Part shown: one piece after another, positions 45,396-53,932 of the stretch
Position numbering within the stretch: position 1 is the stretch's first letter
How the letters are laid out: each line of letters starts with the position of its first letter
Assembly (NCBI RefSeq): GCF_016743795.2
Contig: NZ_CP060138.2
Location: 1,374,973-1,438,972 of the forward strand
Origin: Rickettsia tillamookensis
GTDB lineage: Bacteria > Pseudomonadota > Alphaproteobacteria > Rickettsiales > Rickettsiaceae
Length of the DNA stretch: 64,000 nt
Direction: 5' to 3'
The notes under the pieces: model-generated
Database searches by the model: none
Seen by the model: only the letters and a program-made list of their open reading frames with translations
Told to the model about the DNA's origin: nothing
Position numbers and translations under genes: made by a program

Positions 45396-47051
45396 TTATT
45401 GCCAAAGAGAATTTAATTTGGTTTCATTATTTGGAATTTTAATTACTTTTCTATTATCAAATAAAAATAGTTCATCTACTCTTAGCTTTTCCATTTTTCT
45501 ATTATCTAATATGCTATGCATATCTTCAAACTTAGAAAACCAATAATATTTTTGTTTATTTGGTTTATGTGCATCAGTAAAATAAAGTATTGATGTTTTT
45601 AACGATGAATTAGGTGAAAGAATACCTGGCGGCAAAGAAATAATTTTTTGTAATCTAGCTTTTGATAGTAAAAATTGAAATACAGTGGCATTATATTTTC
45701 TAAATATAAAGCTTTCAGGTACTATTAATGCCATCCTACCGCCTTCTTTTAAGTTTTGGAGACAGTGTAAAACGCAAACGGCATTCCCATTACCCTTAGC
45801 AATACCATCGTAATAAAGAGGGGTAATATCATTGTTTACACCAATCACTTGAACAAATGGCATATTAGTAACGATTATATCAAACTTTAATTGTTGGTTT
45901 GTCTTGGAGCTAATATAATAAGGATTTCTTAGGCTATCTATTTGCTGGATTTCACTATATCCATCATCGCATTGTAAAACAGTGTTCATCTTTGCGATTC
46001 TAGCAGTTTTAGTTAACTCTCGTCCATATAACGTATTAAACTTTAATCTTTCTAAATCTTCTTCAGTGTTAATTATATTATTTTCTTTTATATAATTAAA
46101 AGCTTCAGTTAAAAAGCCACCTGTACCGCAAAAAGGATCATAAATAGTTTCTCCAAATTTGGGATCAATTAAGTTAATAATTGTTTTGATTATATTTCTC
46201 GGAGTAGAATATTCACCAAAATTATTTTCAATGAAAATGGTTTTTTCTAAGAATTGATCAAAAACCTCACCTTTTACATCTGTATCTATTGTAGATAAAA
46301 TAAGAGGGTCAATTGCATCGATAATGTGGCGGAGAGTAATGGAATTGCTTAGAGAAATAGGCATAAACACATCACCACCGTATTTATTTTTAATTTGTTC
46401 TATGACATAACCATTTATGTAACCAATAATATCTTCGTTTGATTGTGCTTTGATACTACTCCACCAAGATTTTTCATTATTCTCGCTTAGTAACTTTAGG
46501 AATAATATATTAGCAAATTCACCAAATCTTTCTATTCCAGCTCGGAGACCCTCACTTCTTAAAATATTATTTAGGTTTTTGAATATTGATATTAACTCAT
46601 TTCGTGAAACTTTAACTTCCTTAGGGATTGTCCACGCTTCATTGCTATTTTCATCTAAAAAAGCTAATATCTCTTTTTCACGTAGTAATTCCCTTACTTC
46701 ATCACCGTTTAATATAAGCTCTTTATTATTTGAGACAAAACGAGCTTCGCAGTAAGCTCCGTTCATTGCAAACACTATAGGTACATCAAGCAATTTTGCA
46801 TATTCTGTTGCTTGTTCTAAAGCTTGCCTTAAATCCACTCCTGTTTTTTTTGCTTCTATTATTGCAATAGGTTTATCAGTATTACTTTCATATAAGATAT
46901 AATCCGGTCTTTTTCCGCTTAATTTTGTCTGTTCTGTTTTTGATTTTGGTTTTTGGAAATAAACATTCTTTTTAGTATCATTATCTATGTGCCAACCTTT
47001 ATTTACAAGGTTATTGCTGATAATCCATTCGGTTTGCTGTTCTGCTAACAT
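45396..47051 (-). CDS. Orphan nuclease-methylase fusion: HsdR_N-like domain plus type I N6-adenine methylase
   Basis: A 551-residue protein. Residues about 1-135 resemble the N-terminal nuclease domain of type I R subunits: RPDYILYESNTDKPIAIIEAKK, with the PD-(D/E)xK residues D50, E66 and K68, then QALEQATEYAK. Residues about 180-540 are an HsdM methylase: DPFCGTGGFLTEAF at about 304 (SAM motif I), KFDIIVTNMPFVQV at about 388 (the NPPF motif as NMPF), VLHCLQNLKEGGRMALIVPESF and LQKIISLPPGILSPNSSLKTSILYF. No target-recognition domain or HsdS gene is visible nearby. It ends 3 bp before dapE. It may be a type IIG-like fragment or a solitary methylase; the NMPF change could affect activity. Confidence 0.8.
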   Translation of the reverse strand: MLAEQQTEWIISNNLVNKGWHIDNDTKKNVYFQKPKSKTEQTKLSGKRPDYILYESNTDKPIAIIEAKKTGVDLRQALEQATEYAKLLDVPIVFAMNGAYCEARFVSNNKELILNGDEVRELLREKEILAFLDENSNEAWTIPKEVKVSRNELISIFKNLNNILRSEGLRAGIERFGEFANILFLKLLSENNEKSWWSSIKAQSNEDIIGYINGYVIEQIKNKYGGDVFMPISLSNSITLRHIIDAIDPLILSTIDTDVKGEVFDQFLEKTIFIENNFGEYSTPRNIIKTIINLIDPKFGETIYDPFCGTGGFLTEAFNYIKENNIINTEEDLERLKFNTLYGRELTKTARIAKMNTVLQCDDGYSEIQQIDSLRNPYYISSKTNQQLKFDIIVTNMPFVQVIGVNNDITPLYYDGIAKGNGNAVCVLHCLQNLKEGGRMALIVPESFIFRKYNATVFQFLLSKARLQKIISLPPGILSPNSSLKTSILYFTDAHKPNKQKYYWFSKFEDMHSILDNRKMEKLRVDELFLFDNRKVIKIPNNETKLNSLWQ

Positions 47052-47136
47052 AAGAATTGCTTAGATATTTTTATTTTGTAATTATATCTTCTTGCACTTA
47101 ATTATACAAGCTTATAAAAGTATAAAAACAACTTTT

Positions 47137-48131
47137 ATAGAGTTGGTTAATGACGGTCTCATGACCTTCTTCTTTTTATTAATAGGTTTAGAGATGAAAT
47201 TTCACCTAGTAGAAGGTGAATATAAAAATAAAAAAAACTAATATTACCTGCGGCGGCAGCCCTTGGAGGTGTGGTAGTTCCTGCCCTAATGTATATGTTT
47301 TTTAATTATGATAAACCGGGATTAATAAAAGGATGGGCTATTCCTATAGCAACTGATACTGCTTTTGTCCTTGGTATTTTATCCTTTTTCAGCCGACATA
47401 TATCTTTAGAATTACGAGCTTTTATTATAGGTTTCTCATTAATTGACGATGCTTTTGCGTTAATTATACTAGCCTTGTTTTATACTAAAACAATCAATAC
47501 TCCGGCATTATTAATTTCCTCTGTAATTATATTCATCTTGTTTATATTGAATTATCGACAAGTTAAACAATTATTTTATTATATAATTGTAGGTTTATTA
47601 TTATGGATTAGTATGGTGGAGTCAGGTATTCACGGTACTTTATGCGGAGCTATTATAGCACTTTTTATACCTGTTAATATAAAAGGAGAATTTAACACTT
47701 CTTTTAAAAAACTTGAAAATTTAACTCGTCCTTTTGTAAATTACTTTATTTTACCGCTTTTTGTATTTATGAATTCCGGTATCCTTTTAGAATATTTTGT
47801 ATTTAAAGGCACCTGTTCCAACTCAATACTTGCTTTAATTTATGGGATAATATTTGGTTTATTTGTAGGTAAGCAATTAGGTATTATGCTATTTTCATAT
47901 CCATTTGTAAAATTTAAACTCTGTAATTTACCAAGTGATACCTCATGGTTAAAATTTTATTCTATATCTATACTTGGAGGAATCGGATTTACCCTAAGTT
48001 TATTTATAGGTAGTATTACGTTTGAGAGTAGTTGTCCTTCAAACTCTATGAGAGCTGCAGTAATAATAGGCTCTTTAATTTCTGCATTATTTGGCGTAGC
48101 CGTTCTAAAATATTGTACTAGCAAAGAGTAA
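47137..48131 (+). pseudogene. nhaA: Decayed NhaA Na+/H+ antiporter (missing N-terminus, frameshifted)
   Basis: NhaA exports Na+ in exchange for H+. The recognisable part starts IELVNDGLMTFFFLLIGLEMK at 47137 and runs to a stop at 47239. A frame change of one base in a run of eight A (47230-47237) restores L-ILPAAAALGGVVVPALMY and continues to 48131. The later part is full of family motifs: GWAIPIATDTAFVLGILSF, FSLIDDAFALIIL (paired catalytic aspartates intact) and GGIGFTLSLFIG. The first 60-odd residues of the antiporter are not found upstream, where the divergent methylase gene begins. A GTG at 47271 opens the 286-residue frame but is unlikely to make a working transporter. Confidence 0.85.
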
Positions 48132-48228
48132 AGAACCTAAGAAGCTCTACCTTGAGTAACAGACCCATTTTGTGATGGGCGTGAGGAGGGAAATCTATAA
48201 CTAATAGGCAAGCCAACGAACAACAAAG

Positions 48229-48338
48229 ACATTGTTGCGTGGACCGATAAAACCCATAGGGTCCATAAAAACAATAAAAAATACTAATAATTTTAGTATT
48301 TTTAACTGGACCCCGTGGTCAAGCGAACTAGGTGACAG
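48229..48338. repeat. Palindromic repeat between nhaA remnant and the YdcF-like gene
   Basis: ATTGTTGCGTGGACCG at the left starts an outer unit, followed by GGGTCC with AATACTAATAATTTTAGTATT as the loop hairpin and TGGACCCCGTGGTCAAGC at the right. The sequence is more diverged than other copies. No coding sequence lies in the 231-bp gap. Confidence 0.65.
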
Positions 48339-48362
48339 TACAGAACCCGTGAACGCTCACGA

Positions 48363-48887
48363 TCAGTTTACTATACTCATTAAATAACGATGATAGGATT
48401 TTAATAACACATCATATTTTTGTTTGGAAAAAACAGGATATGGTACTATATAGATATTATTAGAAGAAGGAATCGCTTTTTCAAGATCATTCATTGTAAA
48501 AGGCATATTATAATTATGCTCTACTAACATTATTGAAGTAAGATTGTAAGTTACAATAAAATCAACCGCTTTCTTAATATTATCTTCTTCAGACATTATT
48601 TTATTCGGAGCAAGTATTACCTGCTGTTCTATAACATTACGTTCCTTTAACAAATTTTTTAATTGCTCTGTAGATTCTATACCGGTAATAAATAATATAG
48701 GTGCATAGCCTGCTTTAAGCAAAGCAATACCGGTTTCAATTTTATGTCCTCCTCCTGCAAATACTATTATTGCATTAGTGGTATTACTATTGAGCTTATA
48801 AGAATTTATTAAATATAAATAATAACCAAAACCACCGACCCAAAGAGCAAAAATTGCTAAAATTGTGAGTAAAAATTTTCTGATCAT
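48363..48887 (-). CDS. DUF218/YdcF-family membrane-anchored protein
   Basis: A 174-residue protein with one N-terminal membrane segment ([22 protein letters not shown], residues 5-26) and a DUF218 domain: [32 protein letters not shown], then [33 protein letters not shown], in which the usual glycine-rich and ExxS-like features are partly kept. YdcF/SanA relatives affect envelope integrity, but the biochemical function is unknown. Its start overlaps the lipB stop as ATGA, so the two genes are co-transcribed. Confidence 0.8.
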   Translation of the reverse strand: MIRKFLLTILAIFALWVGGFGYYLYLINSYKLNSNTTNAIIVFAGGGHKIETGIALLKAGYAPILFITGIESTEQLKNLLKERNVIEQQVILAPNKIMSEEDNIKKAVDFIVTYNLTSIMLVEHNYNMPFTMNDLEKAIPSSNNIYIVPYPVFSKQKYDVLLKSYHRYLMSIVN

Positions 48888-49513
48888 TTAAATATTTTAT
48901 TAAATTCAGTTTGAATAATTTTATCAAATTCAGACATTTCAATATAAACACCTAATTGATTTAAAGATGTTACTAAAGAATTTTCAAGTCCACAAGGAAT
49001 AATCCCACTAAACTTACTTAAATCTGTTGAAATATTTATAGCTATACCATGATATGTAACCCATTTTCTTACTCTAACACCTATTGCAGCAATTTTAGCA
49101 AATTCATCTTTTCTTACTTTTACCCAAATTCCTACTTTATCTTTAATAATATATGCTTTAATTCCAAAATAATTTAAGCTATTTATAATCCATTCTTCAA
49201 GCATTTTTATATATAGCTTTAAATCTTTGTGTCGATTTGGTGAAGCTAAATTAAGAATTGGATAAATAACACGCTGACCCGGTCCATGAAAAGTAAATTT
49301 ACCGCCACGTCCTGTGTAAATTACCGGAATATCACCGTAATTTAATAATTCTTCTTGTTTATAATTAGTACCGGCTGTGTATACTTCCAAATGTTCAACT
49401 AAATAAATAATTTCCGGCTCATTATCACTAATTACTTTGTTAACGTAATCTTCCATTAATTTCAAAGTAACCCGATAATCCATAAGATTCGGTATAGTTA
49501 TAAATTGTAGCAT
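48884..49513 (-). CDS. lipB: Octanoyl-[ACP]:protein octanoyltransferase LipB
   Basis: LipB moves octanoyl groups from ACP to lipoyl domains of 2-oxoacid dehydrogenases. The 209-residue protein has [20 protein letters not shown], the catalytic Lys in [20 protein letters not shown] and the catalytic Cys in [17 protein letters not shown]. The length is normal. It is the upstream partner of the DUF218 gene in a coupled pair. Confidence 0.95.
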   Translation of the reverse strand: MLQFITIPNLMDYRVTLKLMEDYVNKVISDNEPEIIYLVEHLEVYTAGTNYKQEELLNYGDIPVIYTGRGGKFTFHGPGQRVIYPILNLASPNRHKDLKLYIKMLEEWIINSLNYFGIKAYIIKDKVGIWVKVRKDEFAKIAAIGVRVRKWVTYHGIAINISTDLSKFSGIIPCGLENSLVTSLNQLGVYIEMSEFDKIIQTEFNKIFK

Positions 49514-49530
49514 ATTATAAATGTGTCATA

Positions 49531-50403
49531 TTAATTACTTAACTCAGATTTATATTTCAATATTAATGCATCTAAAATTGCTATGGTTTCAGCATCCAAA
49601 TCGCCGGAAAAATTACTAGGACGAAAATGCATTTGAAACGAAATTATAACATCTTTCATTTTAGAGTCGAGAATTCCGTTAGCCTCAAGTTTATAACCGT
49701 ATATAATAAATTTTTGTTGAATTGCTTTAATATCAGTTATGTCGATTTGCGGCAATAGATCGTTAAATACTTGTTCATCATACCAAGCTCCAATATCGTT
49801 ATCATATAATAGTTTCCAAGGAAATAGCGGTCCAGGGTCCTGTTTTCTACCTGGGGCAATATCAGAATGCCCAACCACTCTAGTAGGTTTAATATCATAT
49901 CGAGCAATAATCTGTTTACACAAACTTATAACACTATTAATTTGTGCTTCCGAATAAGGCAACCAAATTACAGCGTCATTCACAAAGCTTGATACAGGCG
50001 AATTTTTTGAGTTAAGTCTGTGCTCACGTACTTTTGTACGCTCCGCAGACTTACTCTTAAATTCATCCTGTCTGAAGCTTTGTGAATTTAGCTGCATATT
50101 ATGATTTTTTGTATTTACTTCAAAAGCAGGATTTACGATTTCAATACCGATTGATGTATCATTAATACGCTCATGACCTTGCCAATAACTCACTCCGGCA
50201 TGCCATGCTCTATCATGCTCTTCTACTAGCTGGAATATATGTTCAGGGTTTTCATCGTTTATTAAATAATGGCTACTTAGCTTTTCACCGGTTAGAAAGT
50301 CTAAGGATTGCTTAAAATCACACTGCGTATAATGTAGCACTAGGAATTTAATACGTTTATCAAACCCCACAGCCCTATAAGATGTTTTATCGATTACTAT
50401 CAT
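49531..50403 (-). CDS. Peptidoglycan amidase (AmpD-like) with in-frame repeat
   Basis: N-acetylmuramoyl-L-alanine amidase of the Amidase_2 zinc family; the rickettsial homologue RC0497 has been studied as a secreted hydrolase, to my knowledge. Zinc-site features are FLVLHYTQCD (His), the AWHAGVSYWQG loop and VGHSDIAPGRKQDPGPLFPW (His and Asp). The C-terminal 60 residues (about 232-290) are a peptidoglycan-binding-like domain. Residues about 103-144 are translated from a palindromic element and split two strands of the catalytic domain. No signal peptide is obvious. Confidence 0.9.
   Translation of the reverse strand: MIVIDKTSYRAVGFDKRIKFLVLHYTQCDFKQSLDFLTGEKLSSHYLINDENPEHIFQLVEEHDRAWHAGVSYWQGHERINDTSIGIEIVNPAFEVNTKNHNMQLNSQSFRQDEFKSKSAERTKVREHRLNSKNSPVSSFVNDAVIWLPYSEAQINSVISLCKQIIARYDIKPTRVVGHSDIAPGRKQDPGPLFPWKLLYDNDIGAWYDEQVFNDLLPQIDITDIKAIQQKFIIYGYKLEANGILDSKMKDVIISFQMHFRPSNFSGDLDAETIAILDALILKYKSELSN
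49971..50094. repeat. Palindromic element read in frame within the amidase gene
   Basis: AGCGTCATTCACAAAGCTTG at the left and CTTTGTGAATTTAGCTG at the right, with GTGCTCACGTAC in the centre. It is nearly the same as the element in tsaC (10614-10741) and is read in the same frame (LNSQSFRQDEF and SSFVNDAV). Confidence 0.9.
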
Positions 50404-50495
50404 ATATAAAAATTTTAAAGGATGTTAATCTTAGTTAAAAATGACTTTGTTGCATGGCTCTTATGTCATTCCTGGTATAACAAGAAAAATTTCGA

Positions 50496-50570
50496 TGGTG
50501 CCGGATATCGGATTTGAACTGATGACCTACCGCTTACAAGGCGGTTGCTCTACCACTGAGCTAATCCGGC
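50496..50570 (-). tRNA. tRNA-Thr (anticodon TGT)
   Basis: A 75-nt tRNA with GCCGGAT and ATCCGGC acceptor arms and encoded ACCA. The anticodon stem is ACCGC/GCGGT around CTTGTAA, anticodon TGT (ACN codons). The TTCAAAT T-loop and standard D arm (AGCTCAGTGGTAGAGC) are present. Confidence 0.96.
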
Positions 50571-50624
50571 ATATTAATATGATTATAGAGAAGAGGTATA
50601 TAATTTGATAAAGCGTTACTATAT

Positions 50625-50716
50625 CGTCATTGCGAGAAGAATTACGTAGTAATTCGACAAAGCAATCTCAGGATGTTTTACGAGATTGCCACGTCGCTTC
50701 GCTCCTCGCAATGACG
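50625..50716. repeat. Palindromic repeat, GTCATTGCGAG family, downstream of rpsP
   Basis: CGTCATTGCGAGAAGAATTACG at the left is mirrored by CTCCTCGCAATGACG at the right, 15 bp from the rpsP stop. It may form the transcript end of the rpsP mRNA. Confidence 0.85.
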
Positions 50717-50731
50717 AAAATACACTATAAA

Positions 50732-51067
50732 CTAAGCTTCTTTAGCTTCCTTTTTACTTGGTCTAGCTTTACGGTTTTTTGCTTTAACTTCCATTTCCTT
50801 TTTAACTTTCTCAGGAAGAGTAACACCCGCTTGCTCAATAAATTTTGCGACTCGTTCAGTTGGTTTAGCACCGGTGCCAAGCCAATATTCTATACGATCT
50901 TTTTTTAAAACCACACGCTCACTATTATCTGAAGCAAGCATCGGATTATAAGTTCCGACTTTTTCTAAAAAGTCACCGTCACGAGGTGCTGTTGCGTTAG
51001 CTACTACTACACGGTAAAAAGGACGCTTTTTAGCACCGCCTCTAGCTAAACGAATTTTTACTGCCAT
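50732..51067 (-). CDS. rpsP: 30S ribosomal protein S16
   Basis: A 111-residue S16 protein of the small ribosomal subunit. It starts [25 protein letters not shown] and has [17 protein letters not shown] and [24 protein letters not shown]. The Lys-rich C-terminal tail is typical of alphaproteobacteria. rpmG lies just upstream on the same strand. Confidence 0.97.
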   Translation of the reverse strand: MAVKIRLARGGAKKRPFYRVVVANATAPRDGDFLEKVGTYNPMLASDNSERVVLKKDRIEYWLGTGAKPTERVAKFIEQAGVTLPEKVKKEMEVKAKNRKARPSKKEAKEA

Positions 51068-51080
51068 ATATTACTTACAA

Positions 51081-51251
51081 TTATTTTATTTTTTCTTCTT
51101 TGAAGATAACGTGCTTTCTTACTTTTGGATCATATTTACGAAAAGAAAGCTTCTCGGTTTGGGTTTTTGGATTACGCTTTTTCACTAAAAAAAAACCTGT
51201 ACCTGCCGTACTTACCAATCTTACCAAAACATTTTTATTTTTCTTTGCCAT
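51081..51251 (-). CDS. rpmG: 50S ribosomal protein L33
   Basis: A 56-residue L33. It starts [21 protein letters not shown] and contains [32 protein letters not shown], the family pattern. It lies 13 bp upstream of rpsP on the same strand, so the two may be co-transcribed. Start and stop are both clear. Confidence 0.95.
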   Translation of the reverse strand: MAKKNKNVLVRLVSTAGTGFFLVKKRNPKTQTEKLSFRKYDPKVRKHVIFKEEKIK

Positions 51252-51378
51252 TAGCTGACACCTTAAATCAAGATATTATTTTATTATTACTTAAGAAAAG
51301 CAGAATAAAACGAAATTGAAAAATAGTCAAGTAAAATACTATACATGTAGAATAATATATGCTCTATGAAAATGATAA

Positions 51379-51506
51379 GGTTTAGTAACGAAGTTTTATT
51401 TGGAAAAGAGCAAGGAGTTTATAAGTCGAGTAGCGGAGCGTATACTAAATACGTGAGCACCGCAGAACTTATAAGACGACGTAGCCAATTTTCCAAATAA
51501 AACGAG
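51379..51506. repeat. RPE-1-like palindromic element ending at the mutL stop codon
   Basis: AGAGCAAGGAGTTTATAAGTCG, GTATACTAAATACGTGAGC and GACGACGTAGCCAATTTTCC are present, with TTTTATTTGG/CCAAATAAAA outer arms. The mutL TAA occupies 51507-51509, directly after AAAACGAG. This copy has diverged ends compared with the others. Confidence 0.85.
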
Positions 51507-53336
51507 TTACCGCCCAAATAAGCGTTCGATATCCTTAAGCTTCAACTCAATATAAGTAGGTCTGCCGTGATTACATTGACCTGAAAACGGCGTATTTTCC
51601 ATTTGACGCAGTAAGGCATTCATTTCATCTGCCGATAATTTTCGTCCCGCTCTAATAGAGTAATGACAGGCATAAGTTTCCGTCACATGCTCTATTAACT
51701 CCGTCAAAGCTATATTCTCACCAAAATCCGATAAATGATCAGCGAGATCCTGAATTAACTTTTGCACGTTTACATATCCAAGGATATTTGGAATTTCAGT
51801 CACTATAATAGATTTCTCACCGAATTTTTCTAGAGTTAAACCAAGTTTATATAATTTTTCTCTATTTTCATATAAACAATCTGCTTTTCTTTCATTTGGC
51901 AGTTCTACTATCTCAGGAATAAGCAAACGCTGTTTGATTAACTCTTCCGTTTTAAGGTAATCTTTTATTTTTTCATATCCTAAACGTTCATGTGCTGCAT
52001 GCTGGTCGGTAATTACTATACTATCTTCGGTTTGCGAAATAATATAAGTAGTATGAAGTTGTGCTTTAGCTGCCCCAAGTTTATATTGTTTACGGGCTTG
52101 CTGCTCATGTTCTATACGTCTTTCTACTTCTTGTTCTATTTTAGCGTGCGGTAATGTATCGATTAGTTTTTGACAAGCAGTATTTGGCGTAGGTTTTAAA
52201 CTAGAAGGCATTGCCGGTCTATAATCTGCCGGTTTACTATTCACGCTTACAGCTTTACTTACTGACGGTTGTTTGTTAACTAAAGGATTTTTAAATAACT
52301 GAAGAGCATCAGAGGCGATAGTAGTAGAAGTAACATGGCTTTTATTTGTTAAAGCATTTTTAATTGCTTCTATTAACAAGTTTCGCACATAATTCGGGTC
52401 ATGAAATCTTACCTCTGCTTTTGCCGGATGTACGTTAACATCAACAAGTTGTGGATCGATTTGTAAGAATATAGCACATAGAGGATAACGATCACGAGCT
52501 AAATAATCCTGATATGCTACCCTTAAAGCTACTTGTAGCAACTTATCTTTTACCGGTCTATTATTGATAAATAAAAACTGATCTTCACTTGAAGCTCTGT
52601 TATATGTCGGGATACTAGTATAGCCACAAATAGAGAAATCAGGTGTTTTGAAATCTATATAAGCGGCGTTTTTTATAAAATCATCACCTATTACATCAAC
52701 TATTCGTTGTTTTAGGTTAGTTTCTGCATCTTTATTTTGTCCTTTAAATTTTAACAGATTTTTGTCATCGTGCGTTAAGCTAAAAGAAATTTCAGGATGT
52801 GCTAGAGCGATTTTCTTAACCACATCTACAGTTGCTGCAAGCTCTGTTTTATCGCTTCTTAGAAATTTTAAACGTGCAGGTGTTGCGAAGAATAAATCTC
52901 GTATCTCTATTTTAGTACCTTCATTATGAACAGAAATAGTAACTTGTTTTTCATTGCCACCGATTAACTTAATCTGAAATGCTTTGTCAGCCCCTTGTTT
53001 CTTAGAAGTAATTAGCATTTTGCTAATGGCAGCAATAGACGGCAGTGCTTCACCTCTAAAACCGAAAGTATGAATATTTAGGAAATCGCTTTCATCAAGC
53101 TTAGAAGTTGTGTGACGTTCAACGGCAATTTCTAATTCCTTATCAGTCATACCGATACCGTCATCGGAAATAATGATTAGATTTTTACCGGCACGTTCTA
53201 AGATAATATCTATTTTGGTACTACCGGCATCAACAGCATTTTCAACTAGCTCTTTTACTACCGATGCAGGTCTTTCTATAACCTCACCGGCAGCAATTCG
53301 GTTGATAGTACTTTCTGATAGAAATTTTATAGTCAT
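51507..53336 (-). CDS. mutL: DNA mismatch repair protein MutL
   Basis: MutL couples mismatch recognition by MutS to strand processing. The 609-residue protein has the GHKL ATPase motifs: IAAGEVIERPASVVKELVENAVDAG, DDGIGMTDKELEIAVERHTTSKL, and TFGFRGEALPSIAAIS. The C-terminal dimerisation domain has EQTYA-like (TETYACHYSIRAGRKLSADEM) and CNHGRPTYIELKL; the latter holds the conserved GQCNHGRPT block. The stop is at the end of an RPE. The start sits directly beside the terminal repeat of a TIR element at 53338. Confidence 0.97.
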   Translation of the reverse strand: MTIKFLSESTINRIAAGEVIERPASVVKELVENAVDAGSTKIDIILERAGKNLIIISDDGIGMTDKELEIAVERHTTSKLDESDFLNIHTFGFRGEALPSIAAISKMLITSKKQGADKAFQIKLIGGNEKQVTISVHNEGTKIEIRDLFFATPARLKFLRSDKTELAATVDVVKKIALAHPEISFSLTHDDKNLLKFKGQNKDAETNLKQRIVDVIGDDFIKNAAYIDFKTPDFSICGYTSIPTYNRASSEDQFLFINNRPVKDKLLQVALRVAYQDYLARDRYPLCAIFLQIDPQLVDVNVHPAKAEVRFHDPNYVRNLLIEAIKNALTNKSHVTSTTIASDALQLFKNPLVNKQPSVSKAVSVNSKPADYRPAMPSSLKPTPNTACQKLIDTLPHAKIEQEVERRIEHEQQARKQYKLGAAKAQLHTTYIISQTEDSIVITDQHAAHERLGYEKIKDYLKTEELIKQRLLIPEIVELPNERKADCLYENREKLYKLGLTLEKFGEKSIIVTEIPNILGYVNVQKLIQDLADHLSDFGENIALTELIEHVTETYACHYSIRAGRKLSADEMNALLRQMENTPFSGQCNHGRPTYIELKLKDIERLFGR

Positions 53337-53337
53337 T

Positions 53338-53658
53338 AGTTCTATGAATGAAATTTAAATTATTTATATTTTAAATTATTTTTATGCGAAAATTAATAGG
53401 ATTTTTGCCGAAATATAGTAAAACACTTAGAGTTAGATGATATTTATAAGAGATATTTTATTTTTTTAAAGATATAGCGAATACCGCTAATGCTAATCCA
53501 TTTACGGTATGAGATATGTTTTTAAAAAATTAAAAGATGAAATAGAAATGTCACCTAATTCTAAGTGTTTTACTATAGTAATCCTATTTCAAAAAAATCT
53601 TATAATTTGCAGCTAAAAAGAACTAGAATAGATTAATTTAAATTTCATTCATAGAACT
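53338..53658. mobile_element. TIR element (MITE-like), interrupted by a second element
   Basis: Perfect 24-bp terminal inverted repeats: AGTTCTATGAATGAAATTTA (continuing AATT) at 53338-53361 and its complement at 53635-53658. The interior (GCGAAAATTAATAGG, CTATTTCAAAAAAATC, TTGCAGCTAAAAAGAAC) matches the 165-bp family at 15.1 and 26.0 kb, while the ends have diverged. A 164-bp unit at 53414-53577 splits it. The right end forms the last codons and stop of the zinc-finger gene. Confidence 0.78.
53414..53577. mobile_element. Inner 164-bp TIR element inserted at a TA dinucleotide
   Basis: Terminal repeats TATAGTAAAACACTTAGA (plus GTTAGATGA) at 53414-53440 and TCACCTAATTCTAAGTGTTT (plus TACTATA) at 53551-53577 match at 25 of 27 positions. 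Removing the unit and one TA copy gives AAATAGTAATCCTATTTC, which aligns with the intact copies (AATAGTTATTCATATTTC). No ORF is present; it is probably a non-autonomous mariner/IS630-like unit. Confidence 0.7.
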
Positions 53659-53817
53659 TTTTACTAATTTAAATTTCTTACTACAATATGGGCAAATAAC
53701 TTCCTTTTTTTCTTTATCTATCTCTAAATAAACTTTTGGATGGTCATATGGAGGTTCTTTGCCCTGGCAAGATACAGATGCATCAACGCTATTAACAATT
53801 TCCATAGATTTATACAT
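53638..53817 (-). CDS. Small zinc-finger protein (NDUFS6-like CHCC type)
   Basis: A 59-residue protein not otherwise obvious because of its length. It has the zinc-site spacing of the CHCC/NDUFS6-like family: Cys at 17 (VSCQGKEPPYDHP), His at 26 and CPYC at 42-45. Relatives are accessory subunits of complex I or small zinc proteins in alphaproteobacteria. The last residues SSMNEI and the TAA are read from the terminal repeat of the neighbouring TIR element, so the native C-terminus may differ. The role in complex I is inference. Confidence 0.75.
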   Translation of the reverse strand: MYKSMEIVNSVDASVSCQGKEPPYDHPKVYLEIDKEKKEVICPYCSKKFKLVKSSMNEI

Positions 53818-53932
53818 TATTTCTTTAAGTGAAATCTAATATAAGTTACTTTTAAATAAAAAACAAATAATACTTGATTAACTATGTCATCCAGTGATCA
53901 AGCCACGGGATAACACACAACAGGAGGTAAAA

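Noticed and set aside
47271-48131. A complete 286-residue antiporter starting at GTG 47271
   Set aside because: The GTG lies inside the family's conserved region (GGVVVPALMY) and lacks the N-terminal membrane segments, so this is a fragment of a broken gene.
53414-53577. A transposase gene inside the inner TIR element
   Set aside because: All frames contain stops and no transposase motif is visible; it is non-autonomous.
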